Shown here in pieces: positions 11,270-22,866 of a DNA stretch of 64,000 bases; position 1 is the stretch's first letter, and every line of letters begins with the position of its first letter. Both the position numbers and the translations under genes were made by a program. The notes under the pieces are model-generated. The model worked only from the letters and a program-made list of their open reading frames with translations. It was not told the origin of the DNA and searched no databases. Origin of the DNA: Zygnema cylindricum (taxonomy: Eukaryota > Streptophyta > Zygnematophyceae > Zygnematales > Zygnemataceae); contig JBBHKE010001283.1 of assembly GCA_037447655.1 (NCBI GenBank), positions 393,225 to 457,224 of the forward strand, written 5' to 3'.

Positions 11270-12617
11270 GAGGTAATATTAATTTATTTTGTATATACAC
11301 AACATGCAATTCCCTGTCATACTTTCCAGTCACGAAACAAAAAAAAGGTGGAGTCGACCATTACAAGAAAATCCTAAATTCCCTTATAAATTACAGGAAA
11401 CCGGCATACTTTTAAAGGGACTCCCTTCAAATGTGGCGAGAAACCAAGTCTGGAAACAGCTACAAAATTTCAACAATAATTTCTCAAAGGCAAAAAAAAA
11501 TCACTGACTCGACAATCTACACTTTTCATTCATAGGTTTAAATTTACAATCTCCTTCCCATGTCCTGTTCTCTCCAACCATCGACTTAAAAAAAAATATC
11601 AATGTAGTTTTGACCTAAAAGTCAACTGAAAATTATTCATAACCTACAATAAACAATAAACACTTCAATTTTCTTCTTGGTATGGAAAAGAGTCTTATTC
11701 CAAAAATTGCGGAGCACATAATTAAATCCAAACGACTATGCACGCGTGTCAGTTGTACGGTCCTTTCCGTACAGTTCACATGTTAGTTTGCATGTCAGTT
11801 CATTTGTAATGTGGTCCACACTAGCTAAGCAAAACAAGCGCACTAAAATGAGAAAGATGTTACCGGAAGTATTCATGATACTTTGTTGCAAAAAGTACGA
11901 TGCAAAAAACCATCTAGGTACGAAAGGGATAAAACAAAAGAAAAAAGAAAAAAAAACATTCAAAGACTCCAGAAGCGAAGGACGACATACTTTGATATCA
12001 CACCAACAACCAAAAATAGATATGTTAAAATGAAAAAATCATATTTCCGATACAAATAATTTACACCAAAAAGGAAAAAGGCACATTTTGTCAATTCATT
12101 CTGAAAATAAAACTTGCACAAACAATAATATTATTTAATCCATGTTAAGAAAGTTATACAAAATTTCCTTAAAACAGATAAAACCAGGAATAAAAAAGGA
12201 AATACCCAAAACAGGTATTTGTACCCCGACATAGTCTTATTAAAAAATGTATAGTTCCATGTTACAATTCAAAATTTTCCCACTTTATAATGACACCTAA
12301 CTTATAAATAAGCCCCTAAAATTTTCCTAATTAATTTTTTTTCCTCTCCTTTCACATGTTTACTACATTTCCCTTTGGAGTGTAGATGCAAAATAATATG
12401 GAAAAAAGAACAAATACCCACTTTTCTAAACCAGTAATGACCATTTATATACCAAAAATCGCAAAAATAGGTTAAAAACTACCACTCATTTTACAACCTG
12501 GTTCACTAAAAATAGTAACAATGTAGAAAACCAGTTTCTAAAAGCTTCCCAGTTTCATAAAATTCTATAAATCAAGGGAGGAGAAATCCTCTCCACCGAG
12601 TGACGTGACGTGACACG
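11270..12617. other. Intergenic; probable 3' flank of the FAS1 gene
   Basis: AT-rich, with no coherent reading frame and no repeat family recognised. The end nearest 12617 should contain the 3' UTR of the minus-strand FAS1 gene. A short palindromic cluster of TGACGTGACGTGACACGTCA type lies at 12601-12620, overlapping the FAS1 stop codon. Confidence 0.5.
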
Positions 12618-13546
12618 TCACAGGGATGTGGTGATTGTGTAGGTATCAACGGCTGCAAAAAAACAAGTTACAGAGAGAGGGATAAAGGGTGTCAGTACAG
12701 AAGGGAGAGGGGAGAGGGGAGAGGGGAGAAGGGAAGAGAGAGAGCTGAAAAGAAAAGAAAAAAGAAGGGCAAGGACTAAAATTACAAACAATCAGAATCA
12801 AATTCCATTTCCTTCCCTCTACTTCTATCACGTCTCTCTCCTTCTATCCCTTCTCTCCACGTCTATCCCTTCCCTCCCCTTCCCTTCCCTCTCCCTGCAC
12901 CCCTTCCCTCTCCCTGCACCCCTTCCCTCTCCCTCCACTCCTTCCCTCTCCCTCCACTCCTTCCCTCTCCCTCCACTCCTTCCCTCTCCCTCCACCCCTT
13001 CCCTCTCCCTCTCTCCCTCCCTCCCTCACCGTGCGCCACCAGATTCGGCGAATTGAATACGCCCCACTTCACCACCTTCTCCTCCGGCGCCTTTGTCGTT
13101 TTCGAATCCGACAAAGAAATCCCACTCTTCTGTCGGTAGATCTTCCTGTTTTTGAAATTCGCGGTCCAGTACGACCCAACTTTTGTCTTTTTCCAAAGAT
13201 CATAACTGACGATCTTCGACTTCGCGCAGTGGTTGCTGATGAGATTCCCGAATTTTGTCTTATCTGAGGTGAGGGATCTTGTCAGTTTGGCGAATGCGGC
13301 TTTGGAGGGAATGAAAACGGTCACTTTTCTTTTGGCGGCTAGCTCTTTAAATATGGCCAGTGGGCCGTACGAGCTGTAGTACGATTTGAAGAAGGACGAA
13401 TATTCGGGATCGTTTTGAAGCTTTAGGTTGAACTTTTTGAGGATGTCGGCTTCGGCTGCGGGAGCTTGGAGGGGGAGGAGGAGGAGGAGGAGGAGGGAGA
13501 GGGCGAGGGGGAGGGTGAAGGAGAGGGAGGTGGGAAGGGAAAACAT
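12618..13546 (-). CDS. Secreted single-domain FAS1 (fasciclin-like) protein
   Basis: Two exons, 13546-13030 and 12652-12618, with phase-1 GT-AG junctions, give 183 residues. Residues 1 to about 30 are a signal peptide with a long leucine core. The rest is one FAS1 domain: the H1 motif KVTVFIPSKAAF follows an N-terminal helix, and the second conserved segment near the end (NLVAH, then AVDTY from exon 2) matches the usual end of FAS1 domains. FAS1 domains act in cell-surface or wall adhesion. No GPI signal or proline-rich linker is seen, so it is shorter than typical plant fasciclin-like arabinogalactan proteins. I start at 13546, not at the upstream in-frame ATG (13699), because a TATA box lies between them. 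Without splicing the frame runs into the intron's low-complexity repeat, which is a poor alternative. Confidence 0.85.
12840..13029. repeat. 19-bp pyrimidine tandem repeats in the FAS1 intron
   Basis: About eight copies of a unit like CCTCCACTCCTTCCCTCTC begin just inside the intron donor. A related polypurine/polypyrimidine stretch lies at 12700-12740 near the acceptor. As a long homopurine tract in the transcript it could form unusual DNA structures. Confidence 0.9.
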
Positions 13547-13654
13547 GGTGGGAAGAAGTGGAGGGGAGGGGAGGAGGAGGAGGAGGAGGAGGAGGAGGGA
13601 GGAGAGAGAGAAGTGGAGGGATGGGAATACTGAAGGGGAAATGGAGTGGAAGGA

Positions 13655-13663
13655 CTTTTTATA
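13655..13663 (-). promoter_or_regulatory. TATA box of the FAS1 gene
   Basis: TATAAAAAG on the minus strand lies about 110 bases before the chosen ATG and downstream of the other in-frame ATG. It therefore decides the start. Confidence 0.7.
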
Positions 13664-14131
13664 ATGGGGTGAGACTGTGAGAGGAGTGTACGGAAGCAAA
13701 TGTCGGTGGGATTTGGCGGTGAGTGGAGGGCTTTGCTTTTGAATTTAGGGTGACGTCACGGTACCTGGAACTCGTGCAGGTGATTTGGCAAATTGAAAAA
13801 ATGGTGAAAGTGAAAGAATGTAACGGAGTACGGATTTTTTGAGTTTTGTGAATTTTTTTGCGTTACTGAAAAGCTCGACGTCAGGGAAAAAAAAAAAACG
13901 TAGGGAAATTTTTTAAACTTGTAAAATTTTGGATTCATGCCACGTGTCAGCTAGATATTGGAGGCTGACTTATTCAAAGAGCAGAAATCTACTTGTTACT
14001 TTTCGACACACATACCGTTTTTAGTGTGGAAATTGTTCAGGAGGTTTCTGTCGAATGTCAGACAAAAGTTTGAGTTTCTGGCAAAGAGTCAAAGAGAAAA
14101 GTTAAAAGTAGAAAAACAGAAGGAAAAAAAT
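13664..14131. other. Intergenic, upstream of the FAS1 gene
   Basis: It should hold the rest of the FAS1 promoter. No gene or repeat is recognised. Confidence 0.4.
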
Positions 14132-14953
14132 TAGTGTTGTGTATCGGTAAAAAACTTATCGCGATAACACCGATACCGATAGTTATCGTTATCGAACGGT
14201 CAGCGGTCCCGATATATTTGTACTTTCTGTACTTTCTGTCCGGAATGCTTGCTGTTCGGTAAACTGAACGGAAATTTACGTGAAATGTACGGCTATTTAC
14301 GGGAAATGTACGGAATTTGACGAAAAAATACGTTGCACTTTGTAGTACTTTTTGGGCGGTTAACTGTACATAAATTTGACGGGAATGTACGAAATTGTAC
14401 CGATAAACTGATTATCATGAAACGGTAAAAAGACGGCGGACTCAAAGTACAACGGATGCAGAATAACATTATGCGCGCGGCTAGAATCGAACGGACGACA
14501 TTCAATGATAAAATAAGAGAGGACGGTCAGCGTGAGCGCCGACATCTCAGAATGGCTTTTTTGGCGGCTTTGACCAAAAAAGTCGACGGATTGACACGTG
14601 GCAGGTTTGTAGTGGATATCAAAAAAGAAAGGGACAAAGCCACGGCGTCGGATGTGGAAGGTACATCGCTTTAACTGGAGCCGTACTAAAGCCGTACATA
14701 TATTATGCCGGCTACTGTCGGGGGAATAAGACGTACATATGAGTGTACAGGCCGTACATATATTTGTATGGTTTGTACAGTTATCGCCGATAGTTATCGT
14801 TATCGGCATTATCGCCGATAAGTAGCCGATATTATCGGCTACTTATCGGCGATAAGACCGATAGCGATATATTGTACCAATATATCGATTATCGGGTCCC
14901 CGAAAAATGGCCCATATCGGTTATCGGAAAATCCTTACCGATACACAACACTA
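14132..14953. mobile_element. hAT-type MITE (family F), copy 1
   Basis: The inverted ends TAGTGTTGTGTATCGG fit the hAT YARNG rule. AAAAAAAT is duplicated exactly at 14124-14131 and 14954-14961. Both subterminal regions are saturated with TATCGG/CCGATA motifs in alternating orientation, likely transposase-binding repeats. No transposase is present. A 70-residue ORF at 14456-14674 also occurs, altered, in copy 2 and is not treated as a gene. Confidence 0.88.
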
Positions 14954-14983
14954 AAAAAAATGGACGACACGTTTTGTCGATCC

Positions 14984-15154
14984 GTCACCGTTACAAAAAG
15001 AATTAGTGCTCTGTGCACACTAGGTAAATGTTTGATACACTCCCTTCCCGATTCACCTGAGGGTACTGCATCCAGAGTATCGTACGAAAAAATCTTTGTT
15101 GCATTGCATCCAGTCAAACGCTAGCAAAGCCAAGACTCCGGGAAGCGCCTGTGA
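14984..15154. repeat. Repeat G, copy 2
   Basis: Corresponds to 1067-1239. It lies exactly between the two inverted family F MITEs. Confidence 0.6.
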
Positions 15155-15155
15155 C

Positions 15156-15615
15156 TAGTGTTGTGTATCGGTAAGGATTTGCCGATAACCGATATGGGCC
15201 TTTTTTCGGGAAGCCGATAATCGATATATCGGTATGGAGATGTATGTACGGACCGTACATATAAACGTACGGCCAGTTCACTCAACTGTACGTGTTATTC
15301 CCCCGACGCGCCCTACTCACAACCCCTATCTACTGAGGTGCCTACCAATCAGATTATTTGTACAAGCCGAAAGTACAATAGCCGGAATAAGATATGTAAG
15401 GCTTTAGTACGGCTCCAGTTAAAACGATGCACCTTTCACATTCGACGCCATGGTTTTGATCCTTTCTTCCTTGGGATCCACTGGAAACATGCCAAGTGTA
15501 ATCCGGACAGAAAGTACAGAAAGTACAAATATATCGGTAACTCTGACCGTTCGATAACCGATAACTATCGGTATCGGTGTTATCGCGATAAATTTTTTAC
15601 CGATACACAACACTA
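15156..15615. mobile_element. hAT-type MITE (family F), copy 2, inverted and internally deleted
   Basis: The same TAGTGTTGTGTATCGG ends as copy 1, but its right end matches the left end of copy 1, so it is inverted. It is about 360 bp shorter. The flanking octamers do not match (CCTGTGAC against CTAAATGG), so the target duplication is lost or one side was rearranged. Confidence 0.8.
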
Positions 15616-16102
15616 CTAAATGGAGCAAATTTTTTCGATCTCATTTGCATATTTTTTTTCTCTTGTTCTATCATTAGAAATTCAATTTTGAGTGTATAAT
15701 TGTTTCACTCTTCGCAAGAGCAATTCTATCATGTAAAAAAATAAAAAAATAAACACTTGTAGGTTAAAGACATTCTATGGAAGGGTATGCGGGAATAAAA
15801 ACCAGCAAGACCCTACATAAAACTGTAAAAGCCGAGTCAATGATCGCGATATTGTTTTATCGACATATACGAACAATAATAGGTGCAATATCGTGATCAG
15901 TTTAGTTCCTTATCCATACATAAAACTGATTATGTCATTCATTGGTAAGTCAATAAAAGGTACATGTAAGTCAATAAAAGGTACATATCCGTTATCGATA
16001 GGAGATAACAGATACACAACATTATGGTGTAAACAGTGTTAGACTTAAAACACCACGACTTAAAACGCCACTTGTTGTGAATCGGTAGCTTTTTATCAAA
16101 AA

Positions 16103-16842
16103 GGCCATGTCCCCGTGTGCCAAAGCAAGGGCTTTTTTCTGTTGTTTTCCTCAAAAACTTAGCACCATATCGCTTAATTTACGATGGTACAAAGAAATCG
16201 AAAAAAATATAAGTACATTTTGAGTCATCGTCCAACTCATAATGTACTATATGTTGTCATCTTGTGGTTTTCGACCCACAGCCACATCAAGAAATCTCAT
16301 CTTCAAACTTTATGTTAAAACACATTGGCGATGTGTTTTAAATTGAAGTATCACCGCTAAACAAAAAGGAACACATATTGCCACAAGTCATAAGTTTTCA
16401 AAAAAAATAAAGATTTCAAGCGACGAGGAAAAGTACATGATTCGTTATGTTTTGTCCGTTTCAATTCTGTACGACGAGGAAAAGTATACAATTTGTTTTG
16501 GTCCGGTTCTAGGGGTCTCAAGATTCTGATGCCTTTTCACGTCGATTGGCCAAGGGACGCAAAGACAAAGCGAATCTTCTTCAACCATGAAACGGCACAG
16601 GCTGGAAAGCAGTACATCTACAATGTCACGGAAACACATGCGACGTCACAAGCAATTACAAAAAATAACGTGCGACAACACAAATTATAAACGTTGACAA
16701 CCGTCACATGTATCGTTGAGGTATACAATCGTCACAAACGTAAGTTACGATTTTGTTCTTACGCATTGGGACACTTGAAACCGTGTATGGAGATTCTTCC
16801 TTAGAATAAAAAGTTCGTCCGCAATTACATGGGGATATGGCC
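16103..16842. mobile_element. PIF/Harbinger-like MITE (family D), copy 2
   Basis: The ends GGCCATGTCCCCGTG and CATGGGGATATGGCC are inverted repeats related to 37247-38022. AAA precedes and TAA follows, consistent with a worn 3-bp TWA target duplication. An ORF at 16493-16690 resembles one in the other copy on its opposite strand, but base changes are mostly non-synonymous, so it is not annotated. Confidence 0.7.
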
Positions 16843-19800
16843 TAATAAACATGTACCTTTTTTTTGCTTATCAACAACAAAACCTTCTCTTTGATATAGC
16901 AGTAGTGCCAAAAAATCGGTCCAAAATGTGTTGAGCCTCTTCCTTTAAAGGTACATCCGGTATAAACCATCAGCTTTTGGAGCCACCAACAGATTCCGTA
17001 TCTAGGTCAAGGTTTGGATCCCCGGTACTAGAAGAGTGATTCTCGCAAACGAATGGATGCACCCAAGTGGTAAACATTGAGGCATAATTCATATTATCCC
17101 TCTGAACGAATTTTCCTCTCATATTGCCCTATGTTTCTTGAATTGTCTAATGTTACAGTTTGATCGCAAGGGCTAACCCATTGTCTGTACACATAAGAGG
17201 TGGGGCTTCACCATGAATAACTATCAACGTTAAAAATAATTAGTGTAAATAAATAAAAAGTGTTGTTGGCGCTAATTTGGGTTTTAGGATTTTCGACAAA
17301 AAAAAACGCTAATTTGTACATTTTTCCCATAGTGTAGTTGGTTATAGCCTATGTTCACATAGTCCACGTTTGAACACGTGAGAACAATTTAATTTGATTT
17401 TCCCTTGTCTTTATCGCTAAGAGCCAAATTTGAGTGCGTTTTTCCGTGTCGACGCACTCACTTTCGTGTGTCGACGCCTTCATCTGACACTCGTTTGAAC
17501 AATTGTACAAAATAACGAGAAATTTCAATACGGACTAACACATTTCGTACAATACAATATTTAAAAGCTGTCCAAATTAGAGTTATTAACGCTTATGAAA
17601 TAGTACTTAAATTAATGTAAAAAAGCATATTTCCCTCTTTTTGTTCACTTTCTTCCTCCCTTAAGGTCATCTCTTCCTAGTCTCACAGGTTATTTTGGTA
17701 GTGGTTGGAGCGACGACCTCGACACCTATTAATCCACCGCTAGCTTATACTTCACTCTTGGCGGCAACCTTGTTTCTTAGTAGTCTCTAAAAACCATAGT
17801 GTCGGTCTCGCGAGCACGGAGGTCGAATATATAATTGCTACTAAAAGTTGATGTTTCAAAAAACTTATTCCAAAGACACAACAAAAATTGTTTTAGCAAA
17901 ATTATTCCGCTCTAATTCTTCTCCAAATACGCTTCAATTGTTAAAGGAGCCTACGTTTCGTTTCTTTGAGCTACCCTCCAACTTTCACCATTTATTTTTC
18001 TCCACCCAAACAAGACACTCAAAAGGAATGAACTAGAATAAGACGTTTCTGTTGCTTTTTCGGAGCTCATCACCATTGCGCTTCCTTATTTCTTGAGTCA
18101 AGGCGCTTCATACCTTAGGGAAAACTTGCTTCAACTTGCAAGAGGAAAGCAAAGAAGCCGTTTGGCTTCAATACCTCCAATACCTTAGATATATGCGACC
18201 ACATTTTACATTCGAGGGCCAAAAGTTGGGGGCGTCGAATAAGCATCATTTACGGGAATAACGATTCACAGTGGAGTCCCCAAAGAAAACTAATGACAAA
18301 ATTGTTGGCTGTTAACAATTTAACAATAACAATCTTATCGAGGCTCTTAACTAGGATGAATAAAAGAACAAAACTTAATAAGTCCAATCAACATCTCAAC
18401 TAAACCCCTTAAAATGTCTCCTTAACACTCGGACAATGGCTTACTAAAAGGAGAGCCAAGCAGAAAGGAACTCGGTAAAATCCGTTACTCTCGTGCCTTG
18501 TACCCAAACGGGTTCCTCCCTAATCAATCATCATCCTCTCACTCCATGTTCAACCCTCAACTTCCAACCATAGATGCACAAGAATGCCAACTCGGATGCA
18601 TGAGTGCGACAAAGGATTTCCAAAACAAGGGAGATGGCGATGGAGGCTTGAAGCAGATCCTTAGTTAGGAGTTCTCGACCTTAGAAGACAAGTCAAACTC
18701 AAAAAGTTGTTGTGGCAATGAGTGTTCCGCGATAATTTTATGCACAGCTGCTAAGGAGGATCCCAAGCCCAAACATGCATCCCATGCCCAATCACACAAG
18801 CCTTGGATGAGCTGCACCAGCATGTTGAGGTTGGGTGTCCTACATGTGTCAAATGGTGTGAAAATGTGTGCAATATCATCAGTTGTGAGCGAAAGAAAAA
18901 GCGAGATTGTAAGAAGGATGGCATAATGTTCAACAAAGAAACAAAATAGAACAACGAGCAGAATGGAAAAAATAAAAAGGTGAGTGGATTAGTTGGGAAA
19001 GGCTGGTCTGGTTTAATATTAAGCCGATGGATGGTTAACCGAGCCCCAACGATTTATCGATATTCCCTACAGCAGTTATTGGAAGGTCCAAGCATAAGAT
19101 CCATAAACCAAATAGGAAAAGAAGCAAACCAATGAATCAAAGAGACGACCGGACTAAAAACAAGTAACAAGACAAACCTAACTGAGGTAACCAAATTCGG
19201 CCACACACCAAGATTCCAAAGTACACCAACAAGTCGCGAAGAAGGTTAAGAGATAGCTTGGTGCGACAGGACAAGTGAGAAATTTCACCAAACCGACAAG
19301 AGAGATGCGAAGGGAAACTGTGTAGGCCTTGGCCGAAGGGATGTAAATTAATATGTAAGGCTTTACTATAGAAAGATAGAACTAGGGGAAAAACCATAGC
19401 GGCAGGAAAGTACCGTGAAACTTCACGTATGACAATTTTACAGGAAAAAGAAAAAGAGACAAAAAGAGAGAAAAGACAAATCTCCAAAAAAAATTCTCGT
19501 ATTCTGCAAATGTACGAGAACGAAATGTTACACAAAATATTTAAAGTACTTACGTCTAAGTTAAGATCAAAATGAACGAATCAATGTCACGCAGTCTATG
19601 TTGAAATAAGGTTGAAAACAGGGTACTCCGTCGCGATTTTAATTTTAATTTTGTGAACGATGAGATTCTCGACAAATGCTTTGTGGTGTCCAAAGTTTTG
19701 AAAACTAAGAAGTTTTATTCATAATTAAGAACATCGGTACTCGAAAATTGAAACATAATACTTTCTGTTACTAAAATAACCATTTTTAATTGAAAACCAG

Positions 19801-20093
19801 AACGAAACATATTCTTGTACAGTTTTCTCACACGTTATTAGTCCAGATTTCCAAAAACATTAAAATAACTGTAAAATAACCATGAAATAAAATCCAAACC
19901 TCTTTTTTTTTGGTCATTCATCTTCACCTTCTGAAATAACTCTTAGTATAGCGTTTTCATCATAATTAACACCGTTCTGTAATTTTTCCGGAAGAAAAAG
20001 AAAAGACCTAAAAAAGTTTTAAATACCAATGAACACCATTCGAAAGCTAATAATCTGCTTTCAATAACTTCGACAATTTCATACAGCGCCTTT
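16843..20093. other. Long stretch without a recognised gene
   Basis: I see no protein family, RNA gene or clear TIR/LTR element here. The stretch 17840-18950 contains more GC-rich, frame-poor sequence that may be an old retroelement remnant, but no motif supports this. Part of 20093 downward should be the 3' UTR of the kinase fragment. Confidence 0.4.
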
Positions 20094-22786
20094 CTATCGT
20101 CCCCCATAGGTTTCCGAAAGTGGAGCGAGATGGTTTAAATCCTTGTTTTTTAAATTAAAATCCGGATAATGCATCGGAAGTAGCGAATCACTATCTTCGT
20201 AAGAAGAAAAAGCTTCCGTTTCAGAAACTCCTAAGAGGTTTTGTTTGATATCTCCGAGACGTCGAGTGACTTCCTCCATACTTGGGCGATATCTTGTGGC
20301 TCTTTCAATACAAGACGACGCCACTTTTACCAAACCTTTCATCGCTTCTTCGTTATAATTTCCCATCCTTGGGTCCACAACCGGGCCGATATCGCTCAAG
20401 TACGGTTGAATCTGCAAAAAAGAACACAAAAAAGACAAAACAAAATAGTAAGCTGGTAAAAAAAGGTGAAAAAAAGAAGAAGTCAAATTAAGGGTTAGAG
20501 TGGTAGTACATTTTCACGTCCGTTATTATAAATCAGCACAATTCAAACTCAATTCCACAGTAACAAAGAATTCCTAATCAGTATAGTCGATACTGGTTCC
20601 AGATTCACAAATTATTCCTGACTTCGAATAACAGATTCAAATTTTACACTAGCCATTAATAATTTTTGTACTCTCATTGAACAGTGTACTATGTAGATGA
20701 ACTGTAGTAAAAAATCACGAAAGGTTTAAACAAAAAATAACCAAGGACCTTTCCAAACATTCCAAGAAATCTTTGGAAGCTTCTAGGATCCCAAAGCACA
20801 CAAATTTAAATGAATTATTATTTTAAAGTGAAAAATGGAGGGCCTACCCAATTAGGTAAAGTAGTCAAAGCAAGGTCGTCAGGATCAGTAGTAGTTTCAT
20901 CTTTGATCAGAGATGATTTTGCAGTGATAAGCTCAAATAGCACAACTCCAAAACTGTTACAAAAACATCCCAAAAAACATGAGAATCAATGCTACCAGAA
21001 AAAAAATTAGGGGAAGAAAACTCAAAACCATAGAGAAGTTCATTTGCTGTTTCATTTGTTAAAAACTGCAAGGTGGTTCACGTGTTCTTTAGTAAAAGAG
21101 TCAACAAAATCTCCACTTTTTTAAATGAACTTCCAGAAACTGAAACTTGTAGAAAATGAAAATGACCGAAAGAAGACACACTGATATGACCCAAGCTTTA
21201 ACAGAATACACTGCAAAAACCTGCGAAAATGAAAGGAATTGCGAAACATCTCCGGAAAAAATAAGAAACGAATCGCGACAAAAGGTCTCTCTTGCAAATA
21301 TGCCATACTGAAGATTACAAACGTTTCGGAGATTTTTCATCATTATCATTTTCAGTTTATTGATCATCAGGAAACTACAACAATTTGTGCAACATACCTT
21401 AAAAGAACACACCTACCATGTTCATTATATGTTATCCTATATAATACCTTTCTTCACATCCTCACCATATGTTACCTTATTTAAACGAAAAAACTCTCCA
21501 CCTTTCACAGTGACCTTTTCTATCTTTATTACATGTCACCTTATCTAAACAAAAAACCTTTCTCACCACCCTCAACAAATGTCACCTTATTTAAACAAAC
21601 AAAACCACCCATTCAAAATTACCTTCTCTCTAAAATGCTTTCTTGCCATCCTCACTACATGTTACCTTATGTAAACAAAAAATACTTTACTTTCACTTTC
21701 TACTTAAGAGCTGAAAACTCCTTTAGTGAGGAGGAAACATACTCGTACCTGTAGACATCACTTTTGGCAGTGACTCGGTAGTTGGTGTAATACTCGGGGT
21801 CAATATAACCAGGAGTTCCTGCCACACGAGTTTTCATAGCTTCTTCTATGGAGCCTGTGGGGTTATCCTTCACAAGTCCAAAATCTGCCACTTTCGCCTG
21901 CAATGATATAATGTAAAAGGACCTTGTCAGAAAATTTCTGCATGGAATTTTGTCTTTTCAAAAGTTTACTGCATGTAAAAGAAACTGTCATAACCAGTAA
22001 GAACATTCCACATGCAAAAAAACATGTCAGAATATATCTGTAACAATATTATTCACTGTGAATTTGTATACTACAAACAAACAATTCCACAGCTCATAAT
22101 TCCGAGAAATCTATTGCTTACTATTCCATTTTCTGTGGAATTAATAATGTTGCGAACGGATTGGCGATTTGACAGTGAAAATTAAACCACTTCTCTTCAG
22201 AAAAAATCACAAAACAAGAATCAAAACAAAAACTAAATAACAGAAGTATATTGCTCAGTCTATCTTGAATCTGCGAAGAAAAACATTGAGAACAAAAGAT
22301 TCCGCAGATAATATTGCGACTGAGTAGAATACAATATTAGTAAGAAACAAAATACAGAAAAAGAAAAGAAACCATTTTTCTCTTACTAAACATTTCACAC
22401 CAGGTTTATTTGATAGTCCAAAAAACAACTTTCATTTCCTGTCCATTTTTCTACAATTATCCCATCTACTCTACGATCCATACCGTCACATACAAACAAA
22501 AACAACTTTACAATATCACCTCTCCCTTGACGACAAACGGAAAAAGAAGTTTTCCCACAATTAAGCTTGAGAAATTGTGAATATTGCACAAAAGAAAAAC
22601 GAACGACGGTTTTGAGTTTTCACCACTAAATTCTCGTCGAGCAAAATATTGTCCGATTTAATGTCTCGATGGATAAGTGGAGGTGTTGCAAATTTATGCA
22701 AATAAAGGAGACCTTCAGCAGCTCCAATAGCGATATCCACACGTTCTTCAAAAGTTAGTGGTCTTTTATTGGAGTCTGTTGTATCA
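20094..22786 (-). pseudogene. Receptor-like protein kinase, C-terminal half only
   Basis: Four exons on the minus strand: (open)22786-22624, 21897-21749, 20953-20848 and 20411-20094. All introns are GT-AG with compatible phases (0, 2, 0). Exon 1 carries the catalytic loop HRDIKSDN (an RD kinase) after [12 protein letters not shown]. Exon 2 carries DFG, then the activation and P+1 segment GTPGYIDPEYY. Exon 3 carries DVYSFGVVLFELIT, completed across the splice. Exon 4 carries the RPSMEEV helix and an acidic tail ending in a stop. The ATP-binding lobe, membrane segment and ectodomain are absent: coding homology stops at about 22786, where a homopurine tract and a truncated copia element begin. 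The retained exons have no stops or frameshifts, so truncation looks recent, or the missing half lies beyond 28 kb. Unlikely to be active as it stands. Confidence 0.85.
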
Positions 22787-22866
22787 AAGAAAAAAAGAAA
22801 AAATAAATAAAAATAAAAGAAAAAAAGAAAAAAAAGAAAAAAAGAAAAAAAAAGAAAAAGAAAAAA
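22787..22866. repeat. (A)nG homopurine tract at the kinase/copia junction
   Basis: Eighty bases of A-runs broken by single G or T lie exactly between the broken kinase exon and the broken reverse transcriptase. It marks the rearrangement breakpoint. Confidence 0.85.

Noticed and set aside
12863-13029. Gly/Arg/Glu-rich C-terminal tail as part of the FAS1 protein
   Set aside because: It is translation of the intronic 19-bp repeat. A proper donor at 13029-13028 and an acceptor at 12654-12653 restore the FAS1 end.
13547-13699. Upstream in-frame ATG (13699) for the FAS1 gene
   Set aside because: It lies upstream of the TATA box at 13655-13663, and the extra residues are low-complexity. The ATG at 13546 is directly followed by a classic signal peptide.
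14360-14809. ORFs inside the family F MITEs (14360-14809, 15338-15619)
   Set aside because: They occur in different frames in the two copies, contain no known domain and overlap each other on both strands.
15148-15623. 8-bp target duplication around the second family F MITE
   Set aside because: CCTGTGAC and CTAAATGG do not match. I report the element without a target duplication.
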